A stretch of DNA of 64,000 bases from RPQJ01 sp963754535 (GTDB lineage Bacteria; Pseudomonadota; Gammaproteobacteria; Steroidobacterales; Steroidobacteraceae): the NCBI GenBank assembly GCA_963754535.1, contig CAVWGG010000007.1, positions 1 through 64,000 on the forward strand. The letters run 5' to 3'. The notes under the pieces were generated by a model. That model was given only the letters and a program-made list of their open reading frames with translations. It did no database searches and had not been told where the DNA came from. Below, piece after piece: positions 1 through 7,057 of this stretch; the first letter of the stretch is position 1, and every line of letters begins with the position of its first letter. The translations under genes were made by a program, and so were the position numbers.

Positions 1-1588
1 CACAACATGGCCGACGCGCGCGAGATCGCCATCGCGGCCTCGCAGGAGTTCGGCGCCCCGCTGCTGGACCTGGACTGCGTCCAACCCGACCTCGACACCG
101 TCCGCATCGTCAGCGAAAAGATCCTGCGCAAGCACCGCGTGCTGCCGCTGGTGAAGCGCGGGAAGAAGCTGTTCATCGCGATCTCCGATCCGACGAACCT
201 GCATGCACTGGACGAAGTCAAGTTCGCCACTGGTTTCTCGATCGAAGCGGTGGTCGTCGAGGAGGACAAGCTTAACAAGCTGCTCGCGGTTTCGCTCGAG
301 CAGGTCGACACGTCGATGCCGGAACTTGCCGGCGACGACTTCGAGATGGACGGCCTCGAAGTCACCTCGGGCGACGACGAGGACGCTGCCAGGGACTCTG
401 ATCGTTCCTCCGACGCGGTCGACGATGCGCCGATCGTCCGCTTCATCAACAAGGTGATGCTGGACGCGATCAAGAAGGGTGCGTCGGACATCCATTTCGA
501 GCCTTACGAACGCAGTTACCGTATCCGGCTCCGCCTCGACGGCATCCTGAAGGAAGTGGCCAATCCGCCGGTGCAACTGGCCATCAAGATGGCGGCCCGC
601 CTGAAGGTCATGTCCCGCATGGACATCGCCGAGCGCCGCGTGCCGCAGGACGGCCGCATCAAGATGAAGATCTCGAAGAACCGGGCCATCGACTTCCGCG
701 TGAGCACGTGCCCGACGCTGTTCGGCGAAAAGATCGTGATGCGTATCCTCGATCCCTCGAGCGCGATGCTGGGCATCGACGCACTGGGATACGAAGCGTT
801 CCAGAAGAAGCTGTACATGGACTGCCTGGCGCGGCCGCACGGCATGATCCTGGTGACCGGCCCGACCGGCAGCGGCAAGACGGTGTCGCTCTACACGGGC
901 CTCAATATCCTCAACACCGAGGATACGAACATCTCGACGGCGGAAGACCCCGTCGAAATCATGCTGCCCGGTATCAACCAGGTGAACATCAACCCGAAGG
1001 TCGGGCTCGACGTTCCCGGGCGCCCTGCGCGCCTTCCTGCGCCAGGACCCGGACGTGATCATGGTCGGCGAAATCCGCGACCTGGAGACCGCCGAGATCG
1101 CGATCAAGGCCGCCCAGACCGGCCACCTGGTGCTCTCCACGCTGCACACCAACGACGCACCCAAGACCCTGACGCGCCTGGTCGACATGGGCGTGAAGCC
1201 CTATGCCATCGCCACGTCGGTCAGCCTGATCATCGCCCAGCGCCTGGCGCGCCGGCTCTGCAACAGCTGCAAGGCGCCGATGAAGATTCCGGCCGAAGCG
1301 CTGAAGAAGGAGGGCTTCGGGGATGAGGAAATCGCGAACGGCCTCCAGATTTTCCAACCCGTGGGTTGCAGCAACTGCACGGACGGGTATAAGGGGCGCA
1401 CGGGCCTGTACGAGGTGATGCCGGTCTCCGAGGAGATCGGCCGCATCATCATGGCGGGCGGGAGCGTGCTGGACATCAAGCAGCAGGCGACCCGCGAAGG
1501 TGTCTGGGGCTTGCGCCAGGCGGGGATCAACAAGGTGCGCATGGGGATCACGTCGCTGGACGAAGTGAACCGCGTCACCGTCGACTGA
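1..1588 (+). CDS. pilB: Type IV pilus assembly ATPase PilB (5' partial, frameshifted)
   Basis: PilB is the cytoplasmic hexameric ATPase that drives type IV pilus extension. The reading frame is open from the window edge, so the true start lies upstream. The visible part begins inside the N-terminal MshEN-like domain (KRGKKLFIAISDPTN). The Walker A motif GPTGSGKT is near codon 285. After GLD at about base 1011 the frame breaks. The rest of the ATPase (VGEIRDLETAEIA, then a CNSC...CSNC zinc-type cysteine set) continues in the next frame to 1588. Removing one base, most likely g1012, restores a continuous protein reading GLDFPGALRAF. pilC follows after 27 bases. The frameshift is seen directly; whether it is real or a sequencing insertion is undecided. 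Confidence 0.9.
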
Positions 1589-1615
1589 ACCTGAAGGAAC
1601 CGGGACTCCAACCAC

Positions 1616-2834
1616 ATGGCTGAACTTGCGGTAACCAGGCAGGCGACCTTCCTCTGGGAAGGCAAGGACAAGAAGGGTAACCGCGTCAAGGGACGCGGGC
1701 TTGCGCGCGACGAAATGGAGATCCGGTCTGACCTGCGCAAGCAGGGAATCGCCGCGACCAGGATCCGCAAAGAGTCCAAGCTGTTCAAGGGCGAAGGCAA
1801 GGTCACTGCCGAGGACATCGCCCTGTTCGCCCGCCAGCTCGCCACGATGCTCAACGCCGGCATCCCGATGGTGCAGTCGTTCGAGATCATCGGCGTCGGC
1901 AACGACAAGCCGGCCGTGCAGAAGCTGGTGCTTTCGATCAAGAGCGACATCGAAACCGGCAATTCGCTGCACCAGGCGCTGGCGAAGCACCCGCTTTATT
2001 TCGACGATCTGTTCGTGAACCTGGTCGAGGCCGGCGAGCATGCAGGCGCGCTCGAGACGGTTCTCGAGAAGATCGCGACGTACAAGGAAAAGACCGAAGC
2101 TCTCAAGAAGAAGATCAAGAAGGCGCTGTTCTATCCCGCCGCCGTGCTCGCGGTTGCCGTGATCGTCACCGTCATTCTGCTGCTGTTCGTGATCCCGCAG
2201 TTCGAAAGCCTGTTCAAGGGCTTCGGCGCAGATCTGCCGGCGTTCACGCAGTTCGTCGTCGACCTGTCACGCTGGATGCAGGCGAAAGGCTGGCTGCTGC
2301 GGAATCATCGTCGGCGCTGCGATTTTCACCTTCTTCTATTTCTACAAGCGTTCGCGACCTTTGCGGCAGTTCATCGACAAGTTGTCGCTGCAGATCCCTG
2401 TGATCGGGCCGATCCTGCGCAAGTCAGCCATCGCGCGCTACGCGCGCACGCTGGCGACGATGTTCGGCGCGGGCGTGCCACTGGTCGAGGCGATGAAGTC
2501 CGTCGCCGGCGCCACGGGCAACATCATCTACCAGGACGCGGTGCTGCGGATGCGCGACGAAATCGCGACCGGCATGCGCATGCAGCGCGCAATGGAAAAC
2601 ACGGGCCTGTTCCCGAACATGGTCGTGCAGATGATCGCGGTTGGCGAAGAATCGGGCTCGCTGGATGAGATGGCCGGCAAGGTCGCCGACTTCTACGAGG
2701 CCGACGTCGACGCAGCGGTCGACGCGCTGAGCAGCCTGCTCGAACCGATGATCATGGTCATCCTCGGCGTGCTGGTCGGCGGCATGGTCGTCGCGATGTA
2801 CCTGCCGATCTTCAAGCTCGGTGCGGTCATCTGA
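1616..2834 (+). CDS. pilC: Type IV pilus inner-membrane platform protein PilC (frameshifted)
   Basis: PilC is the polytopic inner-membrane platform that couples the PilB motor to pilin assembly. It contains two T2SF/GspF domains. The first (ALFARQLATMLNAGIPMVQSFEII) is followed by a hydrophobic segment near residue 180. The second (YARTLATMFGAGVPLVEAMKSV) is followed by a C-terminal membrane segment. The frame breaks at about 2303: after GWLLR one extra a in the aat context shifts reading. The second part continues in another frame to the stop at 2834. Corrected length is about 405 residues, normal for PilC. The ATG at 1616 follows an aaggaac-type ribosome site. It sits between pilB and pilD as in the usual pilBCD order. 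Confidence 0.9.
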
Positions 2835-2871
2835 CGCACGCGCCACGCAATCGCAGCTAAGATTGCCGAAG

Positions 2872-2895
2872 ACGCCGCGCCCTGCGCGGCGTTTT
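2872..2895 (+). terminator. Hairpin after pilC, terminator-like
   Basis: A perfect 9-bp stem (ACGCCGCGC / GCGCGGCGT) with a CCT loop is followed by a short T run. It lies 37 bases after the pilC stop and 20 bases before the pilD start. It looks like a weak intrinsic terminator or attenuator that would lower pilD expression relative to pilC. The T tract is only four bases including the stem end, so efficiency is uncertain. Confidence 0.5.
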
Positions 2896-2914
2896 CACAT
2901 AGGTAAACGCAAGA

Positions 2915-3863
2915 ATGACCGACCTCGCCGAAATCCTCGCCTCGACGCCCTGGCTGCTGACCGTCTGCGTCTTTCTTCTGAGCCTGCTCATCGGCAGCTT
3001 CCTGAACGTGGTCATCCACCGGCTGCCGATCATGCTCGAGCGCGAGTGGAAGGCGCAGGCGCGCGAGATGCTCGCGGAGTCCGACACCGACCGGCGAACA
3101 CGGCACGCCAGGGCATCAAGCGGACCTCTTGGCGGCGACTCCCGTCGAACGCTACAACCTCCTCGTCCCCCGCTCCCGCTGCCCGAAGTGCAATGCCGAG
3201 ATCAGCGCCTTGCAGAACATCCCCGTGATCAGCTGGCTGATGCTCGGCGGCAAGTGCGCAGGCTGCGGCGCACCGATCTCCGCTCGTTATCCGATCGTCG
3301 AGGTCGCCACGGCCGTGCTTTCGGCCGGGGTCGCGCTGCACTTCGGCTGGCACTGGCAGACACTCGCGGCGCTGCTGTTCACGTGGGCCCTGGTCTGCCT
3401 CACGGTGATCGACCTCGATCACACGCTGCTGCCCGACGTCATCACGATCCCTCTGCTGTGGCTGGGCCTGCTGCTGAGCCTGTCCTGGCATGCGGGCGTC
3501 AAGGCCCCTGCGCCCACGGATCCTTCATCGGCGATCCTGGGCGCCGTCTTCGGCTACCTGATCCTCTGGACCGTCTACTGGGCTTTCAAGCTCGTCACGG
3601 GCAAGGAAGGCATGGGTTACGGCGACTTCAAGCTGCTCGGGGCGCTCGGCGCCTGGATGGGCTGGCAGATGCTGCCGCTGATCCTGCTGCTCTCCGCGCT
3701 GGCCGGCGCCGTCATCGGAATCGCGTTGATCCTGCTCCGCGGCCGGGATCGCAACGTGCCGATCCCCTTCGGCCCGTACCTTGCAGCGGCCGGCTGGATC
3801 GCGCTGCTGTGGGGGCCGCAGATCATGGGCGGCTACCTGTCGCTGGCCGGCCTGGCCCGCTGA
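2915..3863 (+). CDS. pilD: Prepilin peptidase / N-methyltransferase PilD (frameshifted)
   Basis: PilD is the inner-membrane aspartyl protease that cleaves type IV prepilin leaders and N-methylates the new N-terminus. The N-terminal membrane helix (LLIGSFLNVVIHRLP) is in the first frame. The frame then breaks somewhere between about 3090 and 3128. The rest (ERYNLLVPRSRCPKC...GGKCAGCG, the four-cysteine zinc motif) continues in the next frame. Both catalytic aspartate regions are present: VIDLDHTLLPD and GYGDFKLLGALGAW. Removing a single base, probably near 3092, gives a protein of about 315 residues, slightly long for the family. coaE begins 18 bases after the stop. Function is secure; integrity is not. 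Confidence 0.88.
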
Positions 3864-3881
3864 TATCCATCGACAACGGTC

Positions 3882-4550
3882 GTGACCTCACCAGATCCAC
3901 AGCCCACTTCCCGTCCGTTTCGCGTCGCCCTCACCGGCGGCATCGCGAGCGGCAAGACCACCGTCGCCAACCTGTTCGCGGCGCACGGCGTGCCGCTGGT
4001 CGACACGGACCTCATCGCGCGCGAGGTCGTCGAGCCAGGCCAGCCCGCGCTCGCCGCCGTGGCATCGACATTCGGCAACGACGTGCTTGGCCCCGACGGC
4101 AGGCTCGACCGGCGCCGGCTGCGCGAGGTCATCTTCAGCGACGCAACCGCCCGCGCGCGACTCGAGGCGATCCTGCACCCGGCCATTCGCGCCGAAATGG
4201 AACGGCAGTCGGCGGCCGCGGCACACGCGGGCCCCTACCAGATCCTGGTGATTCCACTGCTGGCCGAGGGCGGCCGGCGCGACCACGTCGACCGTGTCCT
4301 CGTGGTGGATGCCCCGGAGGCGGTGCAGGTCGAACGGCTCGTGGCACGGGACTCGGTCACGCGTGAACAGGCACAGGCATCCCTGCGCGCCCAGGCGAAG
4401 CGTGAGACGCGACTGGGCATCGCAGACGACGTCGTGACGAACACCGGCCGGATCGAGGACCTGCGCGAACGGGTCGCCGCGCTGCACGAGCGTTATGTGC
4501 AGTTGGCGGCGCAGAAGGTTGTGCCGCCAAACGGCCATGCCGCACAATAG
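3882..4550 (+). CDS. coaE: Dephospho-CoA kinase CoaE
   Basis: CoaE catalyses the last step of coenzyme A synthesis, ATP-dependent phosphorylation of the 3'-hydroxyl of dephospho-CoA, in the cytosol. The 222-residue product has the P-loop GGIASGKTT at about residues 20-28 and the DTDLIAREVV substrate region. The family's helical lid follows. The start is a GTG at 3882; no closer alternative keeps the P-loop spacing. It lies 18 bases after pilD and 6 bases before zapD, the common gammaproteobacterial order pilD-coaE-zapD-yacG, and is probably cotranscribed with them. Confidence 0.95.
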   Translation: MTSPDPQPTSRPFRVALTGGIASGKTTVANLFAAHGVPLVDTDLIAREVVEPGQPALAAVASTFGNDVLGPDGRLDRRRLREVIFSDATARARLEAILHPAIRAEMERQSAAAAHAGPYQILVIPLLAEGGRRDHVDRVLVVDAPEAVQVERLVARDSVTREQAQASLRAQAKRETRLGIADDVVTNTGRIEDLRERVAALHERYVQLAAQKVVPPNGHAAQ

Positions 4551-4556
4551 ACGACC

Positions 4557-5363
4557 ATGAACTCAACCGAAGCCGCACTGCCGTCGACGGATGCGGCGAC
4601 CCGTGTCGTTGCCTACGAGCAGCCGCTCAACGAGCGGATGCGCAATTTCCTGCGCCTCGATTTCCTGTACCAGCAGGCCGTGCACCATCACACCCTGCCC
4701 GACCCGTGGTCCACGCGGGCGGCGGTCTCCTCCCTGCTCGAGATCCTCGCGATCACGCAGCGCGGCGACATCCGCAGCGAGGTGCTGAAGGAACTCGAGC
4801 GGCAGATGAACCAGTTGTCGGCGTTCAGCGCACGGCCGGGCGTCGACGCGGGGCGTCTCAAGGTACTGCTCACCAAGCTGCACCGCATGCGCGAGGAACT
4901 GAGCACGGTCGGCGCGTTGTTCATGCAGAAGCTGCGCGACTCCGAATTCCTGAATGCCATCAAGCATCGCAGCACGATTCCGGGCGGCACCTGCGAGTTC
5001 GACCTGCCCGACTACACCCACTGGCTCAACCAGCCGGACGAGATCCGCGGCGCGGACTTCGCGAACTGGCTGGCCGTGATCCGTCCGCTGGGCGACGCAA
5101 TTTCCGAGCTGCTCTGGATGACGCGCGAACAGGGCAAGACGCGCCGTGAGGTCGCGTCCAACGGCGTGTACCACCTGACGCTCGAGCGCGACGTGCCCGT
5201 GCAGTTGATCCGCATCGTGTTGCCCCAGGGCACCGACATCTATCCGGAGATCAGCGGCAGCCACTACCGTGTGAGCATCCGTTTCCTCTCCTGGCAGGAC
5301 GCAGGCACGCACCCCGTGCAGATGACGGGCGACGTCCCGTTCCTGCTCGCGCTCTGCACCTGA
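4557..5363 (+). CDS. zapD: Cell division protein ZapD
   Basis: ZapD (formerly YacF) is a cytoplasmic FtsZ-binding protein that crosslinks FtsZ filaments at the septum. The 268-residue product matches the family through its length and the N-terminal segment YEQPLNERMRNFLRLDFL. The conserved helical then beta-rich layout is also present. The ATG at 4557 lies 6 bases after the coaE stop. It is placed between coaE and yacG as in many gammaproteobacteria. No anomalies are seen. Confidence 0.95.
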   Translation: MNSTEAALPSTDAATRVVAYEQPLNERMRNFLRLDFLYQQAVHHHTLPDPWSTRAAVSSLLEILAITQRGDIRSEVLKELERQMNQLSAFSARPGVDAGRLKVLLTKLHRMREELSTVGALFMQKLRDSEFLNAIKHRSTIPGGTCEFDLPDYTHWLNQPDEIRGADFANWLAVIRPLGDAISELLWMTREQGKTRREVASNGVYHLTLERDVPVQLIRIVLPQGTDIYPEISGSHYRVSIRFLSWQDAGTHPVQMTGDVPFLLALCT

Positions 5364-5394
5364 CCGGCAGGCCTGCAGCCGCGAACTGGTCGCC

Positions 5395-5604
5395 ATGCCG
5401 ACGTTTCCGTGTCCCACGTGCCAGCGCCCGGTGGAATGGTCCGCCGCAGCGACGTGGCGTCCGTTCTGCAGCGAGCGCTGCCGGCTGATCGACCTCGGTG
5501 CGTGGATGACCGAAAAGCACACGATCCCCGGCGAGGAGATTTCGCCGGACGGCGCGCAGCCGTCGAGCAGCGAGCCGGAACCCGACGATCCGCCGCGACA
5601 TTGA
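5395..5604 (+). CDS. yacG: DNA gyrase inhibitor YacG, zinc-binding
   Basis: YacG is a small zinc protein that binds GyrB and inhibits gyrase. The 69-residue product carries the diagnostic cysteine pairs CPTC (residues 6-9) and CSERC (around residue 25), which form one zinc site. These are followed by DLGAWMTEKHTIPG and an acidic proline/serine-rich tail typical of the family. It lies 31 bases after zapD, as in Escherichia coli. Function is inferred from the family. Confidence 0.93.
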   Translation: MPTFPCPTCQRPVEWSAAATWRPFCSERCRLIDLGAWMTEKHTIPGEEISPDGAQPSSSEPEPDDPPRH

Positions 5605-5621
5605 CGCAGGCCTGAAATCCC

Positions 5622-6281
5622 GTGGATCCCGACTTCTGGCATCAGCGCTGGCAAGCCCGTCAGATCGGCTTTCACCAGTCCGCTCCGCACCCGTTCCTCG
5701 AGCGCTGGTGGCCCTCGCTGAACGTGGCGCCGGGCGCGCGAGTCTACGTGCCGCTCTGTGGCAAGAGCCTCGACATGGTCTGGCTGTCGGTCCGCGGCTA
5801 CCGCGTCGTCGGCTCCGAACTGAGTGCGCTGGCCGTCGAGGAATTTTTCGGCGAGCAGCAACGGACCGACGTCGAAATTGAACGGTGCGGCGCATTCCGC
5901 CGGCATCGAACTGCCGCGTTCGAGATGCTGGAAGGCGATGCGCTGCAGCTCACGCCGGAACTGCTGGGCCCGGTGCAGGCCGCCTATGATCGGGCCGCCC
6001 TGGTCGCGCTGCCTCCATCGATGCGCGAGCGCTACGCGCAGAACTTCGCTGCGCTGATGCCGGCGGGCAGCCGCACGCTGCTCATCGCTTTCGAATACGA
6101 GCAGACGACCAGGGACGGCCCGCCGTTTTCGGTGACGCCCGACGAAGTCGTGTCGCTCTACAGCGAGATGTTCCAGGTGCAGGTACTGGAGCGCGTCGAC
6201 ATCATCGGTGAAAGCCCGCAGTTCGCCGCGGCAGGACTCGACGCGCTGCACGAGGTGGCTTATTCGCTGACGCGGCTCTGA
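5622..6281 (+). CDS. tpm: Thiopurine S-methyltransferase family protein
   Basis: This is a SAM-dependent class I methyltransferase of the TPMT family. Bacterial members methylate thiopurines and also selenium or tellurium compounds. The 219-residue product opens with DFWHQRWQARQIGFHQ, the family signature. It continues with the SAM-binding segment YVPLCGKSLDMVWL and the distal YDRAALVALPP motif. The start is GTG at 5622, 17 bases after yacG, so it is probably the last gene of the pilB-to-tpm unit. A family B hairpin begins 33 bases after its stop. The in vivo substrate is unknown. Confidence 0.92.
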   Translation: MDPDFWHQRWQARQIGFHQSAPHPFLERWWPSLNVAPGARVYVPLCGKSLDMVWLSVRGYRVVGSELSALAVEEFFGEQQRTDVEIERCGAFRRHRTAAFEMLEGDALQLTPELLGPVQAAYDRAALVALPPSMRERYAQNFAALMPAGSRTLLIAFEYEQTTRDGPPFSVTPDEVVSLYSEMFQVQVLERVDIIGESPQFAAAGLDALHEVAYSLTRL

Positions 6282-6313
6282 CGGTATTGCTTGCGGCTGC
6301 TGCGACAGTGGTT

Positions 6314-6396
6314 GCAGGCGGTCCGATCCGTGACCTTTCCCAGGGCTTGGAAAGGCAGACACGCGCCCTGGGAAAGGTCACGGATCGACCGCTTGC
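6314..6396 (+). repeat. Family B stem-loop, copy 1 (loop in reverse orientation)
   Basis: The left arm at 6314-6345 pairs with the right arm at 6366-6396 through about 31 positions, with one mismatch and one bulge. The 20-nt loop at 6346-6365 reads CTTGGAAAGGCAGACACGCG on the + strand. The same loop, in one orientation or the other, is found in copies at 6537, 20529, 58310 and 58452. The stem differs from the other copies: it closes the loop with CCAGGG/CCCTGG instead of CGAG/CTCG. It lies 33 bases 3' of tpm. Confidence 0.95.
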
Positions 6397-6470
6397 GATA
6401 CGGCGCAACGTGAAGTGCACCAGAAGGCAGTCTCGATCCGCAGCGCGCAGCACACCGGTCATGCACGCCA

Positions 6471-7031
6471 TCATCGACGTCGCGCGCTGAGTCGACACCG
6501 GTCCTGTCCTGTCAGGCTACAGGCGCGGTCGAGAGAGCGATTGATTCGGGGCCTTCCCCCGAGCGCGTGTCTGCCTTTCCAAGCTCGGGGGAAGGCCCCG
6601 GATCGGTCGCCTGCACCATTGACTCGCCGCGACAACGCCGCAACGATCGGCGCATCCGCCTCGAGAATGTCGTGCTCGCTCAGTCGCGCTGGCTCGACCC
6701 ACTCGAGAGCCTGCGCATCGAGGCCTTGCGGCTCACCTGACCAGTCCTTGATCACCCACACGTCCAGCCAGATCGTCCGGCCTGGATAGACCGCGGCGTA
6801 GTACAGCAGGCGCTCGGCATCGCCAACTTCGATGCCGGTCTCTTCCCTCAGCTCCCTGACGATCGCCGAGTGCGCGGTTTCATCGGCGGCGACCTTGCCG
6901 CCGGGAAACTCCCAGCGCCCGGCGAGTGCCTTGCCAGCCGGTCGCTGCGCGATGAGCACGCGGCCACTGGCGTCGAACACCAGCCCTGCGACGACCCAGA
7001 GTTCCTGCATCGGTTGCCCGGCCTTCTTCAT
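6471..7031 (-). CDS. mutT: MutT-like Nudix hydrolase with repeat-encoded C-terminal tail
   Basis: MutT hydrolyses 8-oxo-dGTP and related oxidised nucleotides, preventing A-to-C transversions. The Nudix box spans about residues 45-69: GGKVAADE, seven residues, then RELREETGI. It has the family's WEFPGGK lead-in. The ATG at 7031 is chosen because it lies just after the secA stop (7058) and has GGAG 11 bases upstream; the frame extends further up, over secA. The Nudix domain ends near residue 131. The remaining roughly 50 residues are encoded by family B copy 2 and adjacent DNA. This suggests the original stop was lost, giving 186 residues instead of about 130. It follows secA on the same strand, a common gammaproteobacterial arrangement. 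Confidence 0.9.
   Translation of the reverse strand: MKKAGQPMQELWVVAGLVFDASGRVLIAQRPAGKALAGRWEFPGGKVAADETAHSAIVRELREETGIEVGDAERLLYYAAVYPGRTIWLDVWVIKDWSGEPQGLDAQALEWVEPARLSEHDILEADAPIVAALSRRVNGAGDRSGAFPRAWKGRHALGGRPRINRSLDRACSLTGQDRCRLSARRR
6537..6610 (+). repeat. Family B stem-loop, copy 2 (inside the mutT 3' end)
   Basis: Arms 6537-6563 and 6584-6610 (27 bp, three transition mismatches at the outer end) enclose the 20-nt loop CGCGTGTCTGCCTTTCCAAG at 6564-6583. It faces copy 1 in opposite orientation, 140 bases away. It is located inside the open 3' end of the mutT reading frame, which reads straight through it. Confidence 0.95.
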
Positions 7032-7057
7032 GACGAAGAGGGCTCCGGACGCTGCAA

